A program made the translations under genes and the position numbers. This document shows, piece after piece, positions 46,530 through 58,018 of a stretch of DNA of 64,000 nucleotides. Numbering within the stretch: the first letter of the stretch is position 1; the number at the start of each line of letters is the position of its first letter. Origin of the DNA: Heterohyrax brucei (Eukaryota > Chordata > Mammalia > Hyracoidea > Procaviidae); assembly GCA_028571685.1 (NCBI GenBank), contig CM053162.1, positions 7,196,001-7,260,000 of the forward strand. The letters run 5' to 3'. The notes under the pieces are model-generated. The model saw nothing but the letters and a program-made list of their open reading frames with translations, searched no databases and had not been told where the DNA came from.

Positions 46530-47933
46530 GGGCATGGAGTCAAGATGGTGGACTAGACACATGTCTCCTTAATACCCTCTGAAAACTAAGGCCTGGAGTG
46601 ATAATTAAATAGAGCTTTCTGTATACCCACTGAGGCCTAGAACCCAGCATAGGGTTGTCAGTTTGGACTACAGGCCACTGAAAAGGAAATTTCTTCTCTT
46701 TTGCTGACCCCTACCCTTGCTGAATGCCCAGCTCTTGTGGACTGAAGGTAACTGATGTTTTTACCTTTTTTCTCTTTTTGTTAGCCAGCAGGTGGGGGAT
46801 GGGCTTAACTGGCAACAAAGCTCAGCCCCACTGCTGATGTAATCAGTGAGTGGAATAGCCGCATTCTGAGAGCCCAGCTCCAGACTCAATGCACCACAGC
46901 CTCTCTACCTTCTCTGGACCTCTGCCATAGATTTGGCTATTTTGTAGCAGGCAGGACAGCTTATCTGGAATAGCCGCATTCTGAGAGCCCAGCTCCAGAC
47001 TCAATGCACCACAGCCTCTCTACCTTCTCTGGACCTCTGCCATAGATTTGGCTATTTTGTAGCAGGCAGGACAGCTTATCTGGGACATCATCTGGGAGAT
47101 GACATTACCCAAACAGAGGCCTCGGCAGTGGCTAATTTCCAGGCTAGGAGGAAGTGCCAGCCCAGGGAGTGCTTTCCCAGTAGAAAAGCTATGTTTTGAA
47201 CACCGTGGCCTGAAGAGTGGGGCCCATCAGGGGTGACAGGAGGGCAGTAGTCTGTCCATACTTTGGTGTACATCACAGCATCTGGAGATGCTCTACAGGT
47301 ACCTTCATTGACGCCCAGCTGGAAGGGCTTGCACACCTGACAGTCTGACTGACTTTGGAAGCTGTCAGAAAGCTTTTACCTTTCAAAATAAGACTGCCTA
47401 GAGAAATAACTGTGGTTCAGGCCAATGGCATCTCTTCCAACATTTACTGAACCACATCATGGGGTTGGCTGACAGCGCCCCAGTGACTCCGTAAATAAGT
47501 ATGTGTCTTTGCCAGCCAGGATGAAGAGCCTTCTATGCCAGAGATTCTACTGGGCCTAGTCACTGGAGTACGTAGAGACAGCTGGTGATCAAATTCCTTC
47601 TCAGAACAGCACCACAGCTCCTATTAAGGCAACACTAGAGAAACCAAACAGCCTCTAGATGTCCTGAAAGGGGCAAACACTGACCATGCACTTAAAGAAA
47701 AACCTACCCATGACTCCGGAAAACTCCCAAAATAAAGAATCTAAGAACTTCCAAGATGAAGAAGACTTTCTGAAACTATCAGAGGTTGAGTACAAAATAA
47801 TTATATATAGAATCCAGCAGAGCAAAATGAGAAATTAAGCAAGCTGATAAAACTGATGGAACATCAGCATTTTGAAATCTGACAGCTAAGTGCCAGCCAA
47901 GTGATGACAGAATTAGAAAATTCAATTAAACCC
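46530..47933 (+). mobile_element. L1 5' untranslated region and start of ORF1, plus
   Basis: It begins ggggcatggagtcaagatgg, a typical mammalian L1 5' end. It runs through a GC-richer 5' untranslated region and enters an ORF1-like stretch at about 47690 (ATGACTCCGGAAAACTCCC). It has two perfect 115-bp units at 46851-47080. The remaining ORF1 and ORF2 are missing, and a SINE follows. It is head to head with the minus-strand L1 ending at 46510. Confidence 0.65.
46851..47080. repeat. Perfect 115-bp tandem duplication in an L1 5' region
   Basis: The unit 46851-46965 is repeated exactly as 46966-47080; I find no difference over the whole unit. The second copy then continues into tgggacatcatctgggagat. 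Perfect identity contrasts with the decayed surroundings. Confidence 0.95.
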
Positions 47934-48032
47934 AACCAAAAGATCTGCAGTACAAATATACCAGGTACTCCTTGGTAACTCTATGGACAGTCCTACTCTG
48001 TCATATGGGGTCACTAAATGACAATTTTTTAT
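47934..48032 (+). mobile_element. 5'-truncated AfroSINE, plus
   Basis: It starts inside the head (ccaaccaaaagatctgcagt) and continues taccaggtactccttggtaa and ctatggacagtcctactctg. Confidence 0.75.
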
Positions 48033-48044
48033 TTTTCTTTTTCT

Positions 48045-49610
48045 TTGGTGATACAGACCTCTAGTATTACAGACAAATTTGTAAGAAACACTGGGTTTTT
48101 TCCCTAAAGCTGTTCACAATTTAAGTGGGAGACTGACAAGAAGTTATAAATGTAATGTATGTTGAATTAATTAGGATAGATAACCTAATAGACACAAAAG
48201 AAGAACTTCATAATCTTAGTGGTTTAATGTAAAAACATTTGTCTGGCTCATGCTAAGGGCAAAGAGAACAGTTAGGATATCCAAATAGCTTAGACAAACA
48301 GTTAGAAGTCCCCATACTAAGACAATGGCAGTGTAATAGTAAATAGCAGTTAGAGCCTAGAGATACAGCCTACAGCCCACTATGCTGGAAGATACCTTTC
48401 GTTATATACTGGTAAATATCAGGGTAGTTCCAATGAACAAGATGATTACTATGAAAAATAATTATAAAAACAAGAAAGCATATTCTAAATGCTAAAGTGA
48501 TAAAGATACTAATTATATTAGAATTGGAAGAACCTAGTAATACTAAGTCTTAAATCTGAATAATAATTAATATGGTTCTGTAAATTAAAACAATATTTTA
48601 CATTTAAAACTCAAATATCAAATATTTTCAACTCAGGAGAGACCATGAGTGTTGATGGATGAGCAGCAGAGGAACAGGTAAGCAGGTAGAAAAAGTAAGC
48701 TAAGATTTTTGCGTTCTTAAGGAAAACAAGAAGGATAATAATAAGAGTAAGTAGACAACGTTAGAGAAAATGTGTTTAATTCCTAATATTAAGAATGCAT
48801 TGATAATCTGTAGAAAATCTTAAGCACAGTATTTAATATCCAAGTATTTTAAGACAAAAGTAAAAAAAAAAAAAGATGATTATAGAAAGATAGGGCAAAT
48901 ATCTGAGAGATGCTTGGACAAACAACAGCAAAGAATGATAAATAGGAAACAGAGGGGGCGATAAATAGGAAAAGCCCAAACTTATTCTTGCTAATAATAA
49001 CTATGAATGTATTAACTTTCTCTATAGAAATACACAGTTCTACAGCTTAGAAAATGAAGTCTAGTAATACATAAATTGTAATAATATGCCAGGACAATTA
49101 CCAGAAAATCCATTATTAACAAAAGAAACAGATATCAAGATTAGAAATATTAGCTAGGGGGGAAATAGTATCCATAGAATAAATAATACATTCAACCAAA
49201 ACAAAATAGTAGTGTATGAGCTTTAGTGAAACCAACCAAAAGGTACAGAAAAAAACAAATTTGAAATACAAAAAAAGTACAATTACACAATTAGAGTTAA
49301 GTACTCTGATAGAATTCTAAGAAGAAAGCACCAATGACACTGGAGTGTTGGTAGATATACAGGTCTAGCAAGAATATTTCTACAAATATTAGGAAAACAA
49401 ATAAAAACTTTTAAACATGGAAAGCCGGTTTTTTTTGTTCGCTTGCTTGCTTGCTTCCCTTTGTTAAAAAGAAGTCTAAAACTGGGCAGATACTGGCAAT
49501 GATTCAGTGATCAATGCCAGGGCCAAGGGTTTTGCAATTCCATTTGCCTTTACCTCATCTCTAAAGATATCTGAAACTTCTCCAAACATTCCATTCATAT
49601 TCCAAGAAGG
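48045..49610. other. AT-rich stretch without a recognised gene
   Basis: It has several A-runs (for example 48867-48879) and some phrases loosely like old L1 ORF2, but I could not support a family. A (GCTT)n run occurs at about 49440-49456. Confidence 0.4.
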
Positions 49611-49617
49611 AAAAAAG

Positions 49618-49662
49618 AAAGCCAAGCCAAGTGCCATTGAGTTGGATCCGACTCATGAAAAG
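49618..49662 (-). mobile_element. AfroSINE tail fragment, minus
   Basis: gccaagccaagtgccattga followed by gttggatccgactcatga is the tail-side block of the SINE. The rest is missing. Confidence 0.6.
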
Positions 49663-49828
49663 GTGAAGGAATATCAGCCTTTGTCCACACCATTTACAGG
49701 GCATTGGATTGATTTTCTATGGCCTTTCTAGCCATGACCTTGTAATTCCCACAAAACAATTGGCTGGAACTTTGCAAACATGACAAATAAAATTCAGGGA
49801 TTACACAGTGACAATTCAAATAATAAGG

Positions 49829-50012
49829 AGACTGGTGGTGGAGTGGTTAAAGTGTTTGACTGTCAATGAAAATGTCAGCAATTCAAGACCACCAGTGGCT
49901 CTATGGGAGACAGATATGGTAGACAGCTTTAGCAGAGATTTACAGCCTTGGAAAACCTACGTGGTCCGTAGGAGTTGGAATCAATAGCAATGGATCTGAT
50001 TTTTGGTTTTAT
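49829..50012 (+). mobile_element. AfroSINE, plus, long form
   Basis: Head gactggtggtggagtggtta, then gaaaatgtcagcaattcaag, the extra block agcagagatttacagccttg, and the tail gatctgatttttggttttat. Diverged. Confidence 0.7.
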
Positions 50013-50468
50013 GAAAACAATACGTTTTCAGTTGCCTCATATTGAAGCAAAAGATGGACAATGAATAAGGAAGACTGAAGAAGAATTAATGACTTTCAGT
50101 TTTGATGTTGGCAAAGAATGCTGACTATAACATAGATTGCCAGAAACCTTAAAAATGTCTGTCTCGGAAGAAGTACAGCCACATTGTTCCTTTGAAACGA
50201 GAATGGAGATACTTCGTCTCATATACTTTGGACATGTTACCGGTAGATACCAGTCCCTGGAGAAGTGTAACAGAGGAGAGCCTCAATGAGATGGATTGAC
50301 ACAGAGGTTGCTACAGTGGACTCAAACACAGCAACAACTGTGAGAATGGTACAGGACTGGGCAGTGTTTTATTCTCATGTACACAGGATAACTATGGTGG
50401 AGACTGGGCACAATTCAGTTGTGCTGTTCAAGTCAACTGACTTGATGGGAACAAACAACAAATAAACA
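50013..50468 (+). mobile_element. RTE-type LINE 3' fragment, plus
   Basis: atggacaatgaataaggaag, gtctcggaagaagtacagcc, tactttggacatgttaccgg and gtacaggactgggcagtgtt parallel the RTE 3' region at 54050-54420. It is 5' truncated. Confidence 0.8.
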
Positions 50469-50469
50469 G

Positions 50470-51245
50470 CAGTACAAATAAGGGGCCTGTAGCTTACCAA
50501 GAAGATTGGTCAGTTTTGCCATCTTCTGGACTTAGAGGAGAGAATCTCACAAAGGCTGAGGAGGATTTTATTACTATCAAGAAGACTCAGGAGTGCAGCA
50601 CATTCCTACACTAAGAAACTTCTAGACCAAAGAGTCAGAGAGAGCAGTAACATGGAGACAGATAGTATAAGACGACACAGGAAGGCCTGAGTTGAGAGAC
50701 ACAGAAAACCAGTAAGAGATGGCTTTGATGAGTTTTCTAGAACCATGGAAAGAAATAGTTGAGCCCCTTTGGGGAGGAGAAATGGAATGCCTCCAGGCAC
50801 TTATGAAGCTAAAGAGCTGTAACCCTTGCCCAAATCAGGCAATAGGTCTGAGCAAAAGGGCAGGGCAGCAATAGGAGCCGAGGGCTGTCTTGGTTGGAAG
50901 CTGTTCTGACTGATTACCTGTATCCTTTTTATTCCTATTACTTCCAAATTGATCTCTACCCTAAATAGTAACCTGTTGCTGCTATAGTTATAATCATGAA
51001 TATGGTCTGTGAGTTCTGTGTAGCTATTGCAACAAATTATCAAATCCAGTAGAGAAGCTGAGAGGACTGAGGGAGGGAGTCAGCTGGCATCAAAATTAGC
51101 AAAAGTGTTGGTCAGTCGAGGTATGTCTGATGTCCGTATCACAGAAATCAGCTTTGGTGATTTGGTGGCTATTTGCACCCTTTGTGAATTTAGAGGACCC
51201 CTGATGCTGTGAAATTCCACCATTTTATCCAGAAAACAAATATTT
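50470..51245. other. Sequence without a recognised gene or repeat
   Basis: No family is recognised. It separates two RTE copies of the same orientation. Confidence 0.4.
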
Positions 51246-51668
51246 TCCTAAATAACTCTTTAGGTCACTGTTAGTGGAGACTTGCCTGTTGCTGTGATGC
51301 TGGAAGCCATGCCACTGGTACTTAGGTACCAGCGGGGTCACCCATGATGGACAGGTTTCAGCTGAGCTTCCAGACAAAGACAGACTAGGAAGAAGGACCT
51401 GGTAGTCTATTTCTGAAAAGAATTAGCCAGGGAAAACCTTATGAATAGCAGTAGAACACTGTCAGATATAGTGCCAGAAATTGAGCGCTCTGGATTGGAA
51501 AGCACTCAGAGAACGACTCAGGAAGGGCTGCCTCCTCAAAGTAGAGGTGACCTTAATGTGGATGGAGTAAACACTTTGGGATCTTCATTTGTTGATGTGA
51601 AACAAGTCAAAATGAGAAGAAACAGCTGCAAAAATCCATTAATGATTGGAACATAGACTGTATGAAGT

Positions 51669-52374
51669 ATGAATCTAAGAAAATTGGAAATCATTAAAAA
51701 TAAAATGGAACACATAAACATTAATATCTTAGGCATTAGTGAGCTGAAATGGATCGATACCAGCCATTTTGAATCCAACAATCATATGGTCTACTATGCT
51801 GGGAACAAAAACTTGAAGAGGAATGGTTTTGCGTTCATCATCAAAAAGAACATTTCAAGATCTGTCCTGAAGTACAATGCTGTCAGCAATAGCATAATAT
51901 CACATGCCTGTAAGGAAAGGCACTCAATACGACTATCATTCAAATTTACTGACTAACTGCTAAGGCCAAATATGAAGAGACTGAAGATTTTTACCAGCTT
52001 CTGCAGTCTGAAATTGATTGAACATGCAATCAGGATGCATTGATAATTGCTGGTGACCGGAATGCAAAAGTTGGAAACAAAGAAGGATCAATAGTTGGAA
52101 AATACGGCCTTGGTGACAGAAATAATATCAAAGATTGAATGATAGAATTTGCAAGACTAACAACTTCTTCATTAGAGAAACTTTTTTGGCCAGCATAAAT
52201 AGCAACTACACATGGACCTCACCAGATGGAATACACAGGAACCACACTGACTACATCTGTGGAAGGAAACAGTGGAAAAGCTCCATATCAGCAATCAGAA
52301 CAAGACTAGGTGCTGACTGCAGCAGGGGATCAATCTCTCACATGCAAATTCAAATCGAAACAGAAGAAAATTAG
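51669..52374 (+). pseudogene. RTE endonuclease remnant
   Basis: Frame pieces include HININILGISELKWIDTSHF (the ISELKW block carries the catalytic glutamate), then TWTSPDGIHRNHTDYI in a second frame (the DYI block precedes the end of the endonuclease). They are separated by a stop at 51957 and a frameshift. Confidence 0.8.
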
Positions 52375-52721
52375 AACAAGTCCATGAGAGGCAAAGTATG
52401 ACCTTGAGTATATCCCTCCTGAGTTTAAAGACCATCTCAAGAACAGATTTGATGGGTTGACCTCTAATGGCTGAAGACCCAATGAATTATGAAATGACAA
52501 CAAAGACGCCATCCATGAAGAGAACAAGAGGTCATTAAAAAGATGGGAAAGAAAGAAAAGACCAAATCGGATGTCAGAAGACTCTGAAACTTGCTCTTGA
52601 ACAACAAGCAGCTAAAGCAAATGGAAGGAATGATGAAGTAAAAGACCTAAACAGAAGATTTCATAGGGCAGCTTGAGAAGACAAAATTAAGTATTACAAC
52701 GACACATGCAAAGAGCTGGAA

Positions 52722-53165
52722 ATGCAAAACCAGAAGGGAAGAATACATCCTGCATTTCTCAAGTTGAAAGGGCTGAAGAAAAACTTGAAGCCTCAAGTTC
52801 CAGTAGTGAAAGATTCTACAGGGAAACTATTAAACGACTCAGAGAGCATCAAAACAAGATGGAAGAAATACACAGAATCATTATACCAGAAAGAACTGGT
52901 CAATGTTCAGCATTTTGAAGAGGCAGCATATGATCAGGAACTGATGGTAGTGAAGGAAGACGTCAAAGCTGCATTGAAGGCATTAGCAGAAAACAAGGCT
53001 GCAGGAATTGATGGGATAGCAATTGAAATATTTCAACAAACAGATGCAGCACTGGAAGAGCTCACTCATCTATGCCAAGAAATCTGGAGGACAGCTATCT
53101 GGTCAACTGACAGGAAGAGCTCTACATTTATGCCCATCCCAAAGAAAGGTGATCCAACAGAATGA
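52722..53165 (+). pseudogene. RTE linker and start of reverse transcriptase
   Basis: The frame contains ALAENKAAGIDGIAIEIFQ, the conserved start of RTE reverse transcriptase, and ends FMPIPKKGDPTE, which matches the IPKKGD block. A stop follows at 53163. Confidence 0.85.
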
Positions 53166-54407
53166 GCAAATTACCGAAATATATCATTAATACCATACAC
53201 AAATGAAACTTTGTTCAAGATCATTCAAAAGTGACTGCAACAGTATATTGACAAGGAACTTCCAGAAATTCAAGCAGAATTCAGAAGAGGACTTAGAAAC
53301 TAAGGATATCATCACTGATGTCAGATGGATCTTGGCTGAAAGCAGAGAATATCAGAAAGATATTTACTATCATTGACACACAAGTGTATTCAACTGTGTG
53401 GATCATAAGAAATTATGGCTAATGTTGCATAAAATGGGAACTCCAGAACACTTAATTTTGCTGTTAAGGAATCTGCATATGGATCAAGAGACAGTCATGC
53501 AAACAGAACAAGGTGACACTGCATGGTTTAAAGTCAACAAAGGTATACATCATGGTTGTATCCTTTAACCATACTTTTTCAAACTACATGCCAAGCAAAT
53601 TATCCAAGAAGCTAGATTATACGAAGAAGAATGAGGCATCAGGTTTGGAGGATGACTCGTTAACAACCTGCATCATGCAGATGACACTGTCTTACTTGCT
53701 GGAAGTGAAGAAAATTTGAAACACTTACTGATGAAGGTCAAGGACCACAGCCTTCAGTATGGTCTGCAACTCAACATGAAGAAAACAAAAATCCTTGCAT
53801 TGGACCAGTGAGCAATATTGTCATAAGTAGAGAAAGGACTGAAGTTGCCAAGGATTTCATTTTACTTGGGTCCAGAATCAATACCCATGGAAGCATCAGT
53901 CAAGAAATCAAAAAACACATTGCAATAGGAAAATCCACTGCAAAGGGTCTCTTTAAAGTATTGACAAGTAAAGATGTCACCTTGAAGGCTAAAGTACACC
54001 TGACCTAAGCCATGGTATTGTCAAACACATCATATGCATACAAAAACTGGACAATGAACAAAGATGATGGAAGAAGAATTGATGCTTTTAAATTGTGGTG
54101 TTGGAAAAGAATGTTCAATGTACCATGCACCACCAAAAGAACAAACAGGTCTGTTCTAGAAGAAGTACAACCAGAGTGTTCCTTGGAAGCAAAGATGGCA
54201 ACACTTTGGACACGTTGCCAAGAAGGATCTGTCCCTGGAGAAGGACATCATGCTTGGTAGAATGGAGTATCAGAGAAAAAGAGTAAGACCCTTGAGGAGA
54301 TGGATTGATGCAGTGGCAGCAATAATGGGTTTAAGTATGAGAACTATTCTGGAGATGGTGCTAGACCGGGCAGTGTTCCCTTCTGTTGTGTATAGGGTAA
54401 CTATGAG

Positions 54408-54953
54408 TTGGAACTGACTCAACAACACCTAATGACAATAAAAATAGCAAATAAACATATTGCAATTACACCACAAAACATATACATATCAGTAATCACA
54501 TTGAATGTAAATGGACTGAGCACTCCAGTAAAGAGACAGCGAGTGATATCGTGGATCAAAAGACACGACCCATCTATATGTTGCTTACAAGAAACACACC
54601 TTAGACTTAAAGATAAGAACAGGTTGAGAATTAAAGATTGGAAGAATATATATCAAGCTAATAATACACGAAAAAGAGCAGGTGTGGCAATATTAGTCTC
54701 AGATAAAATAGATTTTAATGTAAAATCCACAATTGTGGACAAGGATGGTCACTATTTATTGCTGAAAGTTTCAAAACTCGAGCAAGACTTTACAATATTA
54801 AATATTTATGCACCCAATACCAAAGCACCTAAATACATTGAACAAATACTGACAACACTGAAAAATGAGATTGATCATTCCACAATAATAGTTGGGGACT
54901 TTAACACTCCCCTTTCAGTTAAGGATAGATCATTCAGAAAAAAAGCTCAGTAA
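54408..54953 (+). pseudogene. L1 ORF2 endonuclease remnant
   Basis: The longest frame of the window (181 codons). It shows ITLNVNGLSTPVKRQ, ICCLQETHL (catalytic glutamate block), NIYAPNTKAP and IIVGDFNTPLS, the standard order of the L1 endonuclease. The frame shifts near 54950, and later pieces (DLIDIYR-like, then LDHRAIKVEIS) are in other frames. The first few codons belong to the RTE tail, not to L1. Confidence 0.9.
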
Positions 54954-55957
54954 AGATACAGAAGATCTTATTACAACAATCAACAACTTGACCTTATCGA
55001 CATATACAGATCTTTTCATCCATCAGCAGGTAAATGTACCTTCTTCTGCAAAGCACTTGGCTTGACTCTCCAAAGTACGTGGAACATTCTCCAGAATAGA
55101 CCATATATTAGGTCATAGAACAATTCTTCATAAAATCCAAAACATTGATTTATTGCAAAGCACCTTCTTGGACCACAGAGCTATAAAAGTTGAAATCAGT
55201 AGCAGAAAATTCGTAGGTAAAAATTCCAACTTGTGGAAACTGAACAACAATTTTTCATAAAGCCTCGATTTTGTCAATTGATGCAGAAAAGGCATTTGAC
55301 AAAGTTCACCATCCAGAAAAACAGGAATAAAAGGGAAGTTCCTCAACATAATCAATAGCATCTATGCGAAGCCAACTGCTTTCGTCATCCTAAATGGTGA
55401 AAGACTGAAAGAATTCCCTTTGAGAACGGGAACTACACAAGGATGCCTGCTCTCACCACTTCTATTCAACATTGTGTTAGAAGTTCTAGCCAGAGCAATT
55501 AGATAAGACAAAGAAATAAAAGACATCCGTATTGGCACTGAAGGAGTAAAGATTTCCCTCTTTGCAGATGATATGATTGTTTATACAGAAAATCCAAAGA
55601 AATCCATGAGTAAACAGAGCTAATAGAAGGATTCAGCAAAGTATCGGGATACAAGATAAACATAACTAAATCAGTAGGATCCCTTTATACCAACAATGAA
55701 GTTATTAATGAAGAAATCACCAAATCAGTTCCATTTATTATAGCCCCCAAGAAGATAAAATACCTAGGAATAAATCTAATTAGAAAAATAAGAGATCTTT
55801 ACAGAGAAAACTACAAGACATTGCTACAAGAAACTAGGAGAGACTTACATAAGTGGAGTAATTTGCCCTGCTCATGGATAGGAAGACTCAATATTGTGAA
55901 AATGTCTATTTTGCCCAAAGCCCTCTACTTATATAATGCATCCCAGTACAAATTCCA

Positions 55958-57209
55958 GTGACATTTTTTAATGAGATGGAGAAACAAACTATCAGCTTTA
56001 TTTGGAAAGGGAAGAAACCCCAAATAAGTAAAGCACTATTGAAAAAGAAGAACATCCTGGGAGGCCTCTCACTACCTGACTTTAAAAACTATTACACTGC
56101 CACAGTAATCAAAACAGCCTGGTATTGGTACAAAAGGAGACATATAGACTAATGGAACAAAGTAGAGACTCCAGATATGCCACCATCCTCCTATGAACAG
56201 CTGATATTTGACAAAGGTCCTAAGATTTTGAACTGGGGTAAGAACAGTCTCTTTAACAGATTGTGCTGGCGTAATTGGATATCCACCTGCAAAAAATGGA
56301 AACAAGACTCATATCTCACACCTTATACAAAAATCAACTCAAATTGGATAAAACACCTGAATATAAAAGCTGAAACAATAAAGCTCATCCAAGATAAGAT
56401 AGGGTCAACAATGGACATTTTAATACACAATATAGACAGACTTCAAAATCTGACAAACAAAACACATTCAGCAGAAGAGAAAATAGAGAAATGGGAATTA
56501 CTAAGAATCAAACACTTCTGCTCATCCAAAGACTTAATCAAAAGAATTAAAAGACCACCTACAGAATGGGAAAAAATATTTGACAACTCTATGTCAGACC
56601 GATGCCTGATCTCCATAATCTATAAGGTTCTACAAAATATCAATAAGAAAAAGAAATCATCCAATTGAGCGATGGGCAAAGGAGACGGACAGACACTTCT
56701 CTAAAGAGGAGATCCAGGCAGCCAAAAAACACATGTGGACATGTTCACGATCATTAATTATTAAAGAAATTCAAATCAAAATGACAATGAGATACCATCT
56801 CACCCCAACAAGACTGGCTATGATCCGAAGAACACAAAACAATAAATGTTGGAGAGGCTGTGAAGAGATCGGAACTCTCCTTCACTTTTGGTGGGATTGC
56901 AGAATGGTGCAATCTCTTTGAAAAGCAATTTGGCGTTACCTTAAAATAATGGATATAGATACACCATTTGACCCAGTAATTCCTCTGCTTGGAATATATC
57001 CTACAGAATCAAGGCCATTCACACCAACTGTTACATGCACACGAATGTTCACTGCAGCACAGTCCACGATAGCAAAAAGTTGGAATCAACCCAAATGCCC
57101 AACAACAGAAGAATGGATAGGTAAACTTTGGTATATATACTCAATGGGGTACTATACACTGATAAGAAGCAACGATGATAGCAGGAAACATCTCTCAATT
57201 TGGTCTTAA
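55958..57209 (+). pseudogene. L1 ORF2 carboxy-terminal part, broken
   Basis: Frames in succession give [18 protein letters not shown] and [34 protein letters not shown], then NKCWRGCEEIGTLLHFWW and DTPFDPVIPLLGIYPTESRP. Stops and shifts occur near 56152, 56668 and 56921. Confidence 0.85.
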
Positions 57210-57332
57210 CTGGAGGACATTATGTTGAGTGAAACTAGTCAGTGACAGAAGGACAATTATTATATGAGACCCCTACAATAAAAACTTAAAAACATACTCA
57301 TGCATAATAGAAAAGACTCTTTGATGGCTACA

Positions 57333-57356
57333 GGGGTGGGAGGGTGGGAGGGCGGG
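57333..57356 (+). other. G-quadruplex-capable run in an L1 3' untranslated region
   Basis: Six G-tracts (GGGG, then GGG five times) are separated by single bases T, A, T, A and C on the L1 sense strand. G-rich 3' untranslated blocks are a known feature of mammalian L1. Confidence 0.85.
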
Positions 57357-57559
57357 AGTCCATGGGACAAGGGTTTAGATTAGATAGTTGTTAGAAATTT
57401 GGTTGGGTGAAATTGGTGACAATACACATTAGTAAGATCAATATTAATGGGACTGCAACACAACTTGTGTACTCCTCGTCTCTTAACCCAGTATTGTAAA
57501 CACAGAGTATGCACACTTTCATTTTTTATTTAATTAAAAAATATGTATAGATAGCAAAT

Positions 57560-57990
57560 AGCCAATGGTGGCTACAGGGAAAACTTGAAAATGAATAATA
57601 AAGTCCAAAGACTTTAATAGGCATAAAAGAAGAAGGATAAAGGAAAACAACAATTAAAACAAAATTTGATCAATAAAAGTAAAATCTGGTTCTTTGAAAA
57701 GATTAATAAAATATATAAATCTCAGGTTAGTGTCATTGAAGAATATATATTACACAACGATATTAGAAATAAGAGAAGATTCAAATTAAATTTAAATACT
57801 GGAAAGATGCTAGTTCCAACTTTAAGCCAATATTTTTGAAAATCTGGATGAAACAGATGACTTCTTAGGAATTTGGAATTGCTGACATTGACTCAAGAGG
57901 CAGAAACACTGAATAAAAAATTAGCAATTAAATAAATCTCAAAACGTGTCTAACAGAACACTGAAAGAAACCAACGGCGTTTGGATGCAT
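57560..57990 (+). mobile_element. Ancient L1 ORF2 fragment, plus
   Basis: The phrase ctggttctttgaaaagatta followed by ataaaatatataaatctc is the well-known L1 ORF2 block. The surrounding text is AT-rich and more decayed than the adjacent L1. Confidence 0.55.
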
Positions 57991-58018
57991 ACAAAATTAC
58001 ATACAGTTCGTTTTTAAA

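Larger units (their letters stand above)
51250..54440 (+). mobile_element. Near-full-length RTE-type LINE, plus
   Basis: This is the longest RTE copy here, about 3.2 kb. Its order is a 5' leader (around 51250-51660), endonuclease (51669-52370), linker, reverse transcriptase (52720-53720) and the 3' region (53800-54440) ending at a simple caacaacacctaatgaca-type tail. The single ORF typical of RTE is broken by many stops. The catalytic loop reads HADD instead of YADD at 53674-53685. Confidence 0.85.
54430..57535 (+). mobile_element. L1 with internal ORF2 deletion, plus
   Basis: It starts at the ORF2 endonuclease, directly adjoining the RTE tail, and ends in an L1 3' untranslated region with a G-rich block and an AT-rich end (no clear poly(A)). 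Between about 55255 and 55265 the sequence jumps from the endonuclease end to the [10 protein letters not shown] block, so the middle of ORF2 is missing. The catalytic loop reads FADD at 55561-55572. The 3' tail matches the L1 at 21063-22975. Confidence 0.85.

Noticed and set aside
48450..49480. Possible old L1 ORF2
   Set aside because: Some AT-rich phrases look L1-like, but no conserved motif or frame could be read.
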